A stretch of DNA of 64,000 nt from Antitrichia curtipendula (GCA_951230915.1 OX579635.1:25544001-25608000), one strand, 5' to 3'; counted from the first letter of the stretch, positions 49,029-60,822 are shown. Numbers and translations: made by a program. The notes: a model not told the origin generated them from the letters alone.

Positions 49029-50104
49029 ATGAAAACCATAAACTTCAATCGACCATCGCCTGATGAATCGGTATTGTCGATGTTTTCTGTCCAGCCAAAA
49101 AATATAACAAGTGTGCACCGTCCGCTGGCTCTCAGAAAGTCTCTTAATGGAGGAGTCCTACAGTCGCATAGTGGAATACAATGCTTTGCCCCGCTTTCTG
49201 GCTCACCTGATTCCGCATTTAAACAGGTAACTATATCTCTCTTGTGTTTTGCTTTGATCAAGTAGTATCGGAGGGTCGCGAAGATAGTCTAGCGCCGAAT
49301 GTGTCCTCTTTTGTTACCAGGAAAAGAACGAAGTGGTTAAACATCGTGCTCGACTTGAATGGGATTCTATGTGAGTGCGTGGGTAGGTCGAGTATACCTA
49401 AGGGTTTGAGGACGTACGATGTCAAGGACAATATCTTGTCGACTGAATTCCCAACTGTCGTGGGGACGAAGGCCGTGTTCGTTCGCCCTAGCCTTCGAGA
49501 ATTCTTGGATGAGATCTTCCAGCTTGCAAACCGTGTTGTAGTCTAGAGCTCGATGGTGAAGAAAACTGCAGAGCTCGTAGTGGAATTCCTTTTTGGAGGC
49601 TCAAAGGAACCCTTTGAAATTTTAGGACAGGAACAGTGTGGGAAGATTGAAACGTCTCGGGGGAAATTCCTCCACCATCCTAGAGACACATACAAGCTCT
49701 TGTACCTAAAAGTGTTGGGCGACCAGTTGTTGTTACATCCTAGTGACGGCATGTCTTTTAGCAAAGACAACACTATTCTCATTGACGACTCGCCGGAGAA
49801 GAGTTTGTGTAATGAGAACGGGAATGCAATATTCCTCGAGCAGTGGGATCATAAATCTCCTAGTGATAATTTTCTTATGGCGAGCCTGGTCCCCTGGCTT
49901 CGTCGGATGCAGAAGGATTGTGATCCGGGGCACTTACGGAAATATATGGAGGCCAATCGTATCGGCGTAAAACCAATGACGAAATTGCATCACTTAATGT
50001 CGAGTATTGTAAAAGGAATGAGAGAATCAGCTGCCAATGTTGGGATGCGCTACGAATTACCCGGGATTAAATTAGTTATCGAGCCTGAGGCGTGTAGGAA
50101 ATAG
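49029..50104 (+). pseudogene. FCP1/SCP-like HAD phosphatase of element A (in-frame stop)
   Basis: A first exon 49029-49226 (MKTINFNRPSPDESVL...DSAFKQ) ends at a good donor CAG|GTAACT, but the acceptor phase could not be settled. The main frame runs from about 49262: KWLNIVLDLNGILCE is the HAD nucleophile motif in the plant form (DLNG for DxDx[T/V]), then VFVRPSLREFLDEIF, VVV-stop-SSM and, near the end, NTILIDDSPEKSLCNENGNA, the acidic motif IV. The TAG at 49544-49546 sits where FCP1-type proteins usually have Trp (VVWSS), so a TGG-to-TAG change is likely. The family dephosphorylates Ser/Thr in proteins such as the RNA polymerase II tail. This copy probably makes no full protein. It looks captured from a plant gene. 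Confidence 0.7.
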
Positions 50105-50342
50105 GACTTGTGATATTTTGTCTTTTGACCAAAACGAATGTTTCCAAGGATAATTCTGTAAATATTTTGGTTTTGCATTGTGTATTTTCTGACTGCGGAT
50201 TATAAACGTCGGCCAATTTCTGGTTTTAATGTAACCTTTTCTTTGGTTGAATCTTCATCGGCTGCCGTTTCTTCTTGTTTACCATATTACCTCGGGTCGA
50301 GGGTATTTTGTGTCTCATTTTCGTATGCTCTTATTCATTCAG
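50105..50342 (+). promoter_or_regulatory. intron or leader before the disordered-protein exon, with palindrome
   Basis: A variant palindrome TTACCTCGGGTCGAGGGTAT lies at 50287-50306, upstream of an acceptor-like CATTCAG ending at 50342. This repeats the pattern of palindromes in introns of this element. Confidence 0.5.
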
Positions 50343-51227
50343 GTTGATGGATCTCTTTTGCGCTCCGGACCCAAGCACCACCTAACTAGGAGTCTGCTTT
50401 CTGGATCGGAGATTTCCCTGTCAAGAATGTCTGAATCAGGTGGAGGGAGCTGCTTTCCGGCACCCCATTCGAGACTTTATGTAATGTGTTCCGCCGCGGA
50501 CGCAACATCGGCAGCAATCGATTTCACCAAGGGGGATGTCGAGGAAGGCGTTGTTGACAGCCCTCCAAGTCGAGGACCAGTGAGGACACCAATTTGCTCG
50601 CCGTCCCCGTTGAAGCGGGCAGAGTCTACATCAAGTGAACTGAGGCTGTATTTGCCCACTAAACGTAACCAAATTACCTCCAACAGAAAATTATATGCCC
50701 ATGTTGAAGAAGCTGAGGAGGGACGTCGAGTCGATGATGAAGTTCAGTCAAATCCTGGATCGGCGCATACACCTATCTTAGGCACAAACCATGAGGGAGG
50801 TAACACATTGGCGGTGGGAACCAAGAAGGGTCAATTCGATTTGGGTAGTGCAAGTGAGATCTCTCGCCCCTTGGATGTTGGGTCACCTTCTCAGCAACCT
50901 GTTAGTAGCGGGTCTTTGCAATCGGGTAATGGTAGCTTCCGACGTAGGATTCTTCGTGCTGGAGTGTCACTTGGAAATAGACATGCGTACAAAAAAAGTG
51001 TCAAGGGATTGGGGCTTACATCGGCTCTTCAAGTTCCTTCGAGCTCAGAGATTCCTCGAAGCAATTCAAAAAAGAAGGCGAATTACAGTGAATCACTCTC
51101 AGTGGAGGCATGCAGTGGATTTAGCATTGGAAGTAGGCCGCAGGGGAATTCTCGATACGAGGATATTATGAGAGGGCGGGCAAAGATGAAAGAAGCAGAG
51201 GCAGCGAAGGAGTCTTCAAAACCCTAA
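50343..51227 (+). CDS. Ser/Gly-rich disordered protein at the right end of element A
   Basis: The frame is open from an acceptor-like AG at 50342 to TAA at 51225-51227, about 295 codons (VDGSLLRSGPKHHL...KEAEAAKESSKP). It is rich in Ser, Gly, Pro and Arg with basic clusters, lacks a recognised domain and ends in a short helical basic segment (DIMRGRAKMKEAEAAKE). It may be a separate gene starting at the Met near 50427 (MSESGGGS) or the last exon of the phosphatase-like gene. A degenerate palindrome (TTCTCGATACGAGGATATT) lies in its coding sequence at 51149-51167. Confidence 0.45.
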   Translation, partial: VDGSLLRSGPKHHLTRSLLSGSEISLSRMSESGGGSCFPAPHSRLYVMCSAADATSAAIDFTKGDVEEGVVDSPPSRGPVRTPICSPSPLKRAESTSSELRLYLPTKRNQITSNRKLYAHVEEAEEGRRVDDEVQSNPGSAHTPILGTNHEGGNTLAVGTKKGQFDLGSASEISRPLDVGSPSQQPVSSGSLQSGNGSFRRRILRAGVSLGNRHAYKKSVKGLGLTSALQVPSSSEIPRSNSKKKANYSESLSVEACSGFSIGSRPQGNSRYEDIMRGRAKMKEAEAAKESSKP

Positions 51228-51240
51228 ATTGTGATTAGAC

Positions 51241-51960
51241 TAGTGATTCTTGTGTACAAAGAACGCCAATGCGAATATCATTTTTTTACTATTAATAGAA
51301 TATCAGTTACATACAAAAAATTAGTCAATAGAGTGCTCCATATGCCTTGAGGGAGTAATACGGCCATCAAATCAATCCGGACTTCATTTCCTTGGAAGTG
51401 AAATGTATACACAGAGTCACATATTTTGTTTGATATGTACATCGATTCTTAAGTAAATTGATGGTTTTGAATGAAAGATTTTATCCAATTTTGAAAATGT
51501 CACTTACTTTTTGTCTCTTATGTAGAATTGTGGTTCAACTTTGGCAAGACCTTATTTTTGTTTGTCTTTCATTGTTGTATGGCATTCTAAATGTCACATA
51601 CTTCTTAGATTCTCATATATAAGTCTATTTTTAATTTGTAATTTCTTGATGTATTAGTTATAGGATTTCCTATATTTAGCCTTTCTTTCAACAACTTATC
51701 ATTGAAGTGAAGGGAAAATAAGTCTACATTTGACCAGATTGTCCCATTTTAATGAATATGGCCTTATAAAAGAAAATTCATTTTGACAAAATAAACCACT
51801 CAAAGCAGATGAGCTATAAGGAATGTACTCCCTACATCAATTAAAATACCATTAGTTCATTGCTTCTACTAGAATCAAAGTGTCTGGATAGAAAATGTAG
51901 GGGGAATTTAATGACATGGATGCCCTATTTAACTACTTTTGGACTAGGGGTAGTCCAGAA
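51241..51960. other. AT-rich spacer between elements A and B
   Basis: No coding feature is recognised. Neither palindrome type occurs between 51170 and 51970, so the A/B boundary lies here. Confidence 0.5.
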
Positions 51961-52217
51961 TTAAGGAAGTGGCAAAATCCCCCGATGTTTTCCTCTATAT
52001 CAGGAGATTTTCCCATGTATGATGGGGTTGCATGCATCAAGTTTTGCAGTCGTTACTATTGCATGAACTGCTTTGTCTGTATAGAAATGACTCGAATTCT
52101 TCAGACATTGCTCGATAATTACTGTGCAGAAGTTTGCACTACTGGATTGGGAGAAATCCGACCAAGGTATCCAATATTTGAGGATCCCATTAGCAGTAGA
52201 ACGACGTCCCAAAAAGT

Positions 52218-53268
52218 ATCGAGAGATCTCCCGATGAAAAGTGCTTGAAGCAAATATAGCTCCCATCACCCATATGAATCCCTATCTCAACTCTTGTGGT
52301 ACAATGCGAGTGCTATACTTACAGTCCTCCAAAACAGTATATGATTCACAAGAAGACATGATGTAAGAGATTGTCTCAAAGAGTAGGAGATGATTACATA
52401 ATTATCAAATGAGGATTTCCTCTTAGGGAAAACGCCCGCAGTCATGATTTCAATGTGAGATCCCCCGATAGAGTACTAACATCGTCAAGCAATGTAATCA
52501 TCTATAACAAAGTGATGGTTTGTGATTAAATGCCAACACTCATCGTATATTATTAACCACTCATTCACGCGGAGGTCCACGACTGCATTCGTAGCTAGAA
52601 TCCGTTTTGCAGCAAATGTACATCATGGCTGACCTCCAGTGGTACACCAGGAGATCCCCCGATGAAATTTGTAGGAAGGCAACTGGAGGAGTGTGTAAAG
52701 ACTAAGACATTGCCAATCTGACTCCAGATGAATAATGGCAAGCATATTGTTCCATCAGAAATAGTAACAGATTGTGTGAAAGGAACATGGAGTCTCTCTC
52801 ACTACTAGAAATGGTCTCTACCTAGTTGCCTACTTCTTGAGACTAAAGATCAAGAAATCCATGAAAGCAGAATTCCCTCGTTCACTAAATGTGAGAAGAA
52901 ATAAATTGCAGACACAGATTAATACTGAAGCACGCATAATCCAAGCACTGCACTTTCAATCTGATACAAACACGAACCACATGCAATGCAACACATCAGA
53001 GAAAGCCGAAGCCACACTTCAGGTATAAGCAAAATTATCCTAAGTTGCATGCAGAGATTAAACCGCAGCATACCGAAATAGATGTTTTCATTATGCCGAC
53101 ATACGGTATTACATGTCACAGACAACAGCTGCAAGAAAATGGTGTCTACAAGCAGTCATACTCAAACACAGAAGTACAACTCTTGACTGCGCTAAGTGGT
53201 TGGAGATTTCATCAGAAGATCTCACGATGGCGGCATGGCCCGTAGAAAGGATCAGAAGATCTCCCGAT
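52218..53268. repeat. left palindrome group of element B
   Basis: Copies start at 52218 (ATCGAGAGATCTCCCGAT), 52452, 52647, 53210 and 53251 (ATCAGAAGATCTCCCGAT), all downstream of the transposase candidate's stop codon. The centre AGATC is the best conserved part. No gene is recognised in this kilobase. Confidence 0.75.
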
Positions 53269-53297
53269 GATCAGGAAGATCCGAACAGGGGAGTCCA

Positions 53298-56200
53298 TCA
53301 AGGATCAACCTCGTTTGCCCGATTCAAATTTACTAAGGCAACCTCCCTACTCTTCTTTGGAATTGTCCGTGACTTTGGATCTACTATCTTGGACCAGTTC
53401 GAATACACAACACAAGTAGCATCCACCCATTCCGGGGCCCTTCTCTCAACAACCCACTTACCCTCCCAGCAATTCCGGTACCTCAATTCCATGGTACTCT
53501 CCGAGTTATCCGGTCGCCAATACTGTATCAAGAACTTCCCGTTATTTGCATCTCCATTGACTTTGCATACGGCAGATAGTGCTCTTCCTTGCCATACAGC
53601 ACAGATTGCTGGGTTTTCGGGTCTCAGAAGCACCCATGACCCTGGGCGTATGTCAAACCAGGGATTGAAGCTTTCCAGAGGCGCTTCATTTGCAGGGCCG
53701 CAGTAAGGTTCGAGATCCTCCTCCTCCGGAATCACATCGAAGGGATTCCCAGTGAACCCCGCGAGAGGTCCTTCAGTGCGAGGCACCCTCCAATCGTGCT
53801 TCGACCAGAAACCCTCCACTAATTCAGCAGCACATTCAGGTAATGGTTCCTTCAACTCGATCAGCACGCGCTTCCAATATTCCACGTATGGACCGAACGC
53901 CGTCGCAAATCCGTCGCATTTGGACATTCCGTTCTGCCAATACTGAATGTACTTCTCTAGGCCTATTAGCATGAATCCCTTATTCACGGTTGCCTTTCGT
54001 GCCATTTCCTTAGCCTTCTCTTGATTTCCCGTTGGTTTAGGAACCTCACTGCCCCACATTGGCTTGAATGGAACAGGCTTTGGAAACCCATGAAGGAGCA
54101 TTGGCCGACCATTGCGGTCTCGCTTCCAAAGGCGGGTTGACGGCTTATCAGACGGTAGCCACTTCGAGTCCACTGCTGACTTCTTATATTTCATGACTGG
54201 GACTCCATCACTATCCACGTAGAACTTGAAAAGATGCATCTCCCCTAGTCCAATTAGTCTAGCGGAGCCATTGCTCTGGTAACCCTTTATAAACGACTTG
54301 AAGTCCCCCACTTCCTGTATGAACTCCGGCATAAATGACAGTTCCTGAGATTGCATGAACGCCTTCATGAGGTCCGCGACAACAAAAGTGTTTTTGCTCT
54401 TCAAGGCCTTCGAGAGATGGCTGAAATATGCATCGATGTCTTCATGAGTGTGTCCCACAAGCAGAAAACCAACTTCAATTTCTTTAAAGACACCTCGTGC
54501 AGTCAGCAGGGACAAGAACGCCATGAGGTACTGGTTCTTGTTATCCTTAGCAGAGTTGTCAAGCTGAAGATACAAATTTCGGGAAAGAGGAGTGGAGCCG
54601 ACCCGAGCTCCTGGTTCAACAAGGATTAAGCTGTCCAAACATCTAGACTTCCCCCTCAGAAGAGCCTCAAACATCGGATTAGCCGGCGGATACGGGAACA
54701 GGTCGCCTGTCTCTCGAATCGGTGGACCCTCCAACCGGCGCAACAGTCTGGCTAGCGACGAAATTGTGAAGTTGGAATCTCCTGGCCAGCAAGACGGAGC
54801 ATAATGGGCGTAAGCCCCATCAGCATGACCATGGGCTACCATACCAGTAACGCTAAGTGGAAGTTGTCTCAACCCCGCCGTGGCCTTCGTGGTCACCCGC
54901 ATTCTTGGTAAAGCCGTCTTGGCTGTATCCATCTTGTCGTGAATTATACACAATATCTCCTTAGGGTTTTGTTTGGATTCCTCACGCCAAGACGCATACA
55001 GTCGACGGCAAGAAGCTTGGTGATTGAGATGTTCAGTGCATTGCTTCATGAACTCCACATATTGAGGGCACCCCTTCGGTGATTTCAGAAGAAATTGCTG
55101 AAGCTGGTCGCATGTGCTACACTTTGCAAACGAACTTCCAACAGGCTTAATATAAACATTGTTGAAGTGCTCCTTCCTCAGTCTACTGATAGTGGACTGA
55201 CTGACAGGAGGAAGTCCGTAGTCCGCATTGAGCTGCACAGGAAACAGAACCGCACATTAGCCTGGGTACAACTGACAATGAAGAACTGCAAAGTTGAACA
55301 CCCAACATCCAAGAGAACATCGTGAGATCACACGATGATCACAGCCCATGGTAGGAAATCACAATGAGCCACACATTGAGCAATGAGTAAGACAAATACC
55401 TCATTGGCATCTGCCTGGACGCGTTTCCAGTTTCGTCCCGCAAGCAAGAACTTCAGCGTGTCCACTCGCCCGTTCCCGATTCCACGCATTTGATGGGGCA
55501 TTTGGTCCGCGTTCTCGTCTATGATGGATTTCATAGTTCCAGTGACCTGGACAGTTCGAATCCGTGGGCGCTTAACGCCCTTGTTTCCGTGCGTTCCCGA
55601 TACTATGCCCTCGTTATACTTCTTTATGTAACTATGGTATGTCGACTTCGGGATACCGTGAATTATGTACCATGCCGTGGCACAAACCTCCATCCCCATT
55701 AATGTGACGAATTTTCTCTTTCGATTCCCGTCAAGCTCATGAAGTTGTCCTCCGACAGAGATGCCATACTCGCGGCGGTCCTCAAATGCCTTCAATTAGT
55801 ATTTCTGCCTCACAAAGAGTGTTTGGAACTGATTGAAGTGCTGGCAATATAAACAATTGCAGCATTTCGACAAGGTGACCTCTCGAATCTCATCGTCAGT
55901 AGTTTTCCGATCGTACAGTGAATCCGTCACGTCCAAACATGGCTTACGAACTACGAATCGATACGGAGCTTTCATTCTGCCGCCGAGATAAGCCAGAGGG
56001 TCGTCCAAGTCCGGAACTACTGCAAAATGATGCACGGTCTCCTCCAAGGACCGACCACTCGGGAACCAGCACTCAGACAGTGGCCATCGAGCGTGAGACA
56101 TAACATCCTCTTCATTCCCCATAAAAACCTCGCGGATTGTCACACCCACGTGGTCCTCACCAAGTATTTCATCCTGAAAATGATCATCCGGCCTCCAACT

Positions 56201-56683
56201 GAATATTCGACCCAATGACAATACGACACCGCTCGAGTCTTTCCGATGCACATCTAGACCCCACCAGGCTCCCTGTCGAATATACGGACGTGCATCCATC
56301 GGGGGATCTCCTGATGATCTGACGACGTCGGCGGCTCTCCACAGAACTATCCGTTCTTGAGCGTCCCCCAAAAATCTCACCCCTATCTGAACAGGTGCGC
56401 ACCTTAAACCTTGAAATTCGGGTTTGATAGACTGCGCCCAAACTAAAATGTAAGTCCACGGCTCCAACGGGATGGGCACACTAAGCCACTGACCCTCTGG
56501 ACAAACCTCCTTTACCATCCCTGCTCCAACTTCACCGAAGCCATAAACAAACAGCCTAACCCAATCACCATTGGCGAATGGTTCAGGTGCACCACTGGAG
56601 GCATGCGATTCACCATGCACGCCTGGTCCTTCAAAATGAGGAATTATCGCACCAGCATTCGAATGACGCGTTGAGACCATCAT
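53298..56683 (-). pseudogene. DUF7869-like transposase candidate of element B (one in-frame stop)
   Basis: Exon 1 56683-55400 and exon 2 55232-53298 join in phase 0 (ANE|LNADYG), about 1070 codons. The only break seen is TAA at 55796-55798 (RQKY-stop-LKAFED), one transition from CAA. N-terminal half: SH3-like WVRLFVYGFGEVG, Cys cluster KCCNCLYCQHF, then a helix-turn-helix-like WYIIHGIPKSTYHSYIKKY, KRPRIRTVQV and ENADQMPHQ. Exon 2: KCSTCDQL (possible zinc site), CIIHDKMDTAKTA (Asp at about 527), LQLDNSAKDNKNQY (about 653) and LLVGHTHEDIDAYF (about 690-695), candidates for an RNase H-fold acidic triad. C-terminus: WVLLRPENPAICAVWQGRAL...IQYWRP. The order is the same as in element A. The transposase role is inferred. 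This copy is nearly intact. Confidence 0.75.
55233..55399 (-). other. coding-region intron of transposase B, with palindrome
   Basis: Donor GAG|GTATTT and acceptor GTGCAG|CTC on the minus strand. A near-perfect palindrome lies at 55318-55337. Transposase A has no intron at the matching place. Confidence 0.75.
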
Positions 56684-56699
56684 GAACGGTGAACTTCTT

Positions 56700-57925
56700 G
56701 AAAAAGGGAAAACTGGTGGAGCACAATTATCTGCGAATAGGATGAAGGCTAGACAGAGTTAGGTAGGGCAGGGACAAAATTCATAGCACTTACCCAGTAC
56801 AGGATACGACATCTGCCCAAACATTTTGAATCATGTGAAAGCAGATATGCTAATCAAGGCGCAAAACATATGGAAACCATCTCATTATAGTCAAGGTCAT
56901 GCAATGCAACATCACCTTGTGATCAGAAGATGAATGGTCATTATCAACCATCTGTTTTCCTCATCAGGAGATCTCACGATGTATGTACTAAGAGAACTAG
57001 GGATGTTTTTTTTTGTAACCAAGCGATATTGTCGCTTGCATTATTTGGAATCGCGCTAAGCATTACACGTACAGGATTCCAAACTAGGCACCATTTGATG
57101 CCCCTAACATGGATGTAGACTACCATCCCCGGAAAATGGTATCATGTAACTTCATAATACGACTGACATGAGATCCTCTGCCGAAGCTATCAAGTCATCC
57201 ATGGATAAGACGATAGAGAAACCTCAGGATTCATCTATCGTGCGATCCCACGATTCCCCATTTCTCAAAATACTTGGTGAAAACTATAAGTTGCAGCCCA
57301 AGATTAACTATCGTGAGATCCCCTGATTCAACTCTGAACCAAAAGCTCCGACTGCCAAATGCCGTAATGTAGACAACGTGAGATCCCACGATACCTCCAT
57401 GAAAACGGAGGACACAATAGGCTGCACCACAAGTTAATCTATGTAGAGGTCTCCTGTTCCAAATCTGAAGGGAAGCCCCAGAACTCCTGTCGTGGGATCC
57501 CATGATGTAGACATCGCAAGATCCTGCAAAATAACTACACGTAATAGGGATTGTTGAACAGCCTAGCAAACTATCGTGGGATCACACGATAGTCATTCTG
57601 TACATTCAAACATACGTATACGTATGCCGTGGATACAAGACATCATATACATACAACATTGTCGTCTCCATACTACATGATCGTTGTGTCCACGTACACC
57701 CAGACCTCTGTTCCATCCTTCTCAGGAGCTGAATCTTGATCTAATCCGGCTGCAGTCGAGAACAATGGACAAACTAAATGCAGCCTCTGCTCTTCCCGGA
57801 TCTTATCCCTCTCTCTCTCTCCGCAGATGCCTGTTTCTCATCTGAGGAACAACTGGGTCGTCTAGAGCGAAGCGAAATCATCGAAGCAATCATGAGCAAT
57901 GAAATTGGAAGTCTTGGTAGCATAC
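56700..57925 (-). promoter_or_regulatory. probable palindrome-packed 5' intron of transposase B
   Basis: A pyrimidine-rich acceptor (CCCTTTTTCAAG) lies just before the ATG at 56683, and a strong candidate donor GCAAG|GTATGC lies at about 57925 on the minus strand. Between them are palindromes at 56962, 57237, 57310, 57375, 57489 and 57573. Confidence 0.5.
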
Positions 57926-58520
57926 CTTGCAACGACTGGATCAGTTGAGAGCCTTCTGTGCCAGCAACAAGAGGAAATGGCACTAGCAAGCAGCACGACT
58001 TGCTCACTCCAAAGCCTCCACAGCGTAATCAAGTGTAGAAAAGATAAAGCTTCAGGTTCCTCAAAGCTTATGACTGAACTGGGTTGGAATTCTCGAACTC
58101 CGAATTCCCGCCTTGACATTTTGAAATGGAGGCGCGTTCCTTCATTTCAGATGTTGGATGCGTTCTTGAATGTCGCGCCGCATTCAACAAGGTGCTGGAT
58201 TACGTGCTGCCGTTTCCCGCTTATGTTGACCGATCTTTCCATATCCGCGCGGCCCTGACAACATGAAGGGAGGGCGTGCGTCTCTTGATTTCCTGCCAGA
58301 AAATTTAGAATTTGAATCTTGACTGGTCTTTCAAATCCTCACTGACATGTGGAATTTCGTTGCATTCAAAGATGGCATCGTTGCAAGGGACTCTGAGGGT
58401 CAATGATACTTTTAGCAAAGCAAACCTAGCTTTGAACACTGTCAGTTTCTCAGTGAGCCAAGGAATCCCGAATTCATATTCGACGCTTTGCCATTTGCAG
58501 ATCAATTTATTGTCCTAAGA
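57926..58520. promoter_or_regulatory. leader/promoter region of transposase B
   Basis: GC content rises here relative to the flanks, as in the leader regions of element A. Frames on both strands (57862-58119 minus, 57899-58258 plus) have no recognisable domain and are not called. Confidence 0.35.
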
Positions 58521-58579
58521 TAATTCTTCATGAAAGAAGCATGAGAAATATATGCCATGACAGTAAGGAACTCACAATT

Positions 58580-58740
58580 CTCCAAAAAAATAAAAAAATA
58601 AAAAAATGAAAAAATAAAAAAATAAAAAAACTCAAAACACTGAAAATAGTAATAAAATTTAAATGAAGATAAGCTAAAAATGTAAATGAAAAAAAAAAAA
58701 TGAAAAAAATAGAATATCAAAAAAATGCAGAAAGTACAAA
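58580..58740. repeat. A-rich microsatellite (AAAAAAT)n
   Basis: AAAAAATAAAAAAATAAA-type runs with occasional G or C continue for about 150 bp. Confidence 0.8.
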
Positions 58741-58939
58741 AAATACGGGTTCATTAATATTCATTTCAAATACATATACTAGAATTGGCACTAGTTTTGC
58801 TAGATAAATACTGGGGATTAGTTTTTATTTCTAATAGCAAATTTCAAACCGTCCTGTATTAATGTATTAACTATCTATTATTAATGTAATAAAAAAAAAT
58901 TCCTCAGCATTTTTATGGGTAAGGATTTCAGAATTCAGC

Positions 58940-59090
58940 GTTCTTAGGGTTTAGGGTTTCTTTAGGGTTTTAGGATTTTAGGGTTTAGGGTTTAGGGGGG
59001 GAGGGTTTTTAGGGTTTTAGGGTTATTTAGGGTTCAAGGGCTTTAGGGCTTAGGGTTTAGGGTTTAGATTAAAGTGAATTTAAGGGTTTA
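58940..59090. repeat. interstitial plant-type telomeric repeats
   Basis: TTTAGGG and TTTTAGGG units occur about fifteen times with interruptions (TTTAGGATTTTAGGG, GGGCTTTAGGGCTTAGGG). Unique sequence continues on both sides, so this is not a chromosome end. Confidence 0.85.
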
Positions 59091-60822
59091 GGGTTTCAAT
59101 ATCTTATACTGCAAGGTTCACGGTCTTCAATTTTAGGGTTCACAATCTTAGTTTTTGGGTTCCTTTGCTTTAGAGTTATAGGTTTATATTGTCTACAATA
59201 GTAGGATTTCAAACATCAAGATAATATAAAATTGGAGGGTGTTTTTTGGCAGTGAAAGTAGTAAATTTAGACGGTATTTTTATACCAATCATTTGTTTAT
59301 CTTAATTAGAAAATGTTGAATTGAGGAATGCTCTTAATATAAATTATGATTTCACAAAACTGAAGGGCTATAAGTACCCACATCTTGCAAAACAATTTGA
59401 ACCATCGATATTGAAGTGTAATTTATATTCATGTTTTTAATTCAAATTACATTGACTAATGGTTAGCTTTCAATAATTTATGTGGTCATGTTGTTTAGGA
59501 GCGATCGTGGCTTAGACAACCTTTGTGTTGATTTCTCACTCCATTGAATTTGATGTTGAGTTACATTGTTATTTAATAATGGTGTCCCTAGTTGTTTTTT
59601 TCCTAAATGCAAGCCTTTAATTTGAAACAAGGACATTCAACCTATGTCTCGCGTTTATGCAAAGTTTAATTTTAAATGTTTTCTACAACAAGGTTCTATA
59701 ATTCGTAATTGAAGATATCAAAATTAATTGTTTCAGTTTGTATGCAAGTACAACTACCACATATGTAACTAGTAGGCAATATACACAAATTTTTAAATTC
59801 TGAATTGAATTGTAGAATAATCATTAGATAGATTTCTTTAGGCACTCTCAAAAAAACTTAGTATCAAATGAAGAACAGAGGCATGGAATCTATTGAATTC
59901 CCCCAAAACTATTGCGCACCATAAAATTGAAATTGATGTCATATACTAGCAGTTATATTTTTAATTCACGTAAGCTGGCAAAAGGCTGCAAATGTTTGGC
60001 GTTCCGTAGCTTTGCTAAGTTTATAAATTATTAAAATGAAAATGAGGAATTCAGGAAAATCATGTACCAGATGACCAATATATAGAGTGCCACTTCAAAT
60101 AGTAGTTGGATGTTCATTTTTAAAAAGAAAAAATAGGAGCAAAACGGGTTTACTTAGAAGAGTTTGTTAGTTGCATGGAGTGCAACTGAGTGAAACAACT
60201 TTTTGTAACGTTTAAATCCTTCTGCAATGGGCACTTCTTCTTAAGCACCATATTTGGGAACTCTAAATTCTTCACCAAAGTTTCTAACTTTCAGTCGGAA
60301 GTGGTGGGAAAAAAAATTAGAGCTGAAAAAAAATTAAAGAGAAAAAAATATAAGAGTAAAAATTAATGGCATATGGTAAATTTATGGCAATTGAAGATTG
60401 CAATTAATGTATGCCCCCTTTTGCTAGTGTTAAATACAAATAACCTTTTATGTTTTTGTAAGCTGAACTTGTTAGAAAAATTAAATAGTTACACTATCAT
60501 TGTGAAGATTGGAGTAATAAATCATGTTATGTCAAATGAATGGAAATTATCTCACGTGGATTAGCACTTACTGAATTTATGATGTATCATGGCACATCAT
60601 TGCAAGCCATATGATTGCGTATGATGTATAGGTAAATGATTTTTTATGATGTATACTAAAAGCATGGATTTCATTTTGAAATTATGATTCACAACAATTA
60701 CCAAAATTTTACTACAAGTACATTTAATTTATGCACATGAATTACATGATTTTAATTTACATAGATTATCTTCATTTCCAGCAAGTGATGATTGTGGCAG
60801 TATTTTGTAGCAATGAATATTC
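59091..60822. other. AT-rich middle spacer of element B
   Basis: No gene recognised. The short plus frame at 60373-60564 has no support. Confidence 0.45.

Larger units (their letters stand above)
30181..51240. mobile_element. Element A: large DNA transposon-like unit with TATCCTCGANTCGAGGATA palindromes
   Basis: Extent is inferred from the distribution of one near-palindrome, from a partial copy at 30202 to a degenerate copy at 51148. It contains a leftward DUF7869-like transposase candidate, an F-box-like gene and a rightward ParB/methyltransferase-like gene, HAD phosphatase relic and disordered protein. Genes have introns. The unit is interrupted by younger insertions (fold-back repeat array at 37.9-40.5 kb, MITE at 38.2 kb). 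No terminal inverted repeat or target-site duplication was found, so the boundaries are approximate, and the possibility that 30-35 kb and 43-51 kb are parts of two copies remains. Confidence 0.6.

Noticed and set aside
52800..52815. CACTACTAGAAATGG as the left terminus of element B or of a CACTA element
   Set aside because: No matching inverted end with a target-site duplication was found, and element B palindromes occur on both sides of it.
58940..59090. TTTAGGG repeats as a chromosome end
   Set aside because: Units are degenerate and non-repetitive DNA continues for kilobases on both sides.
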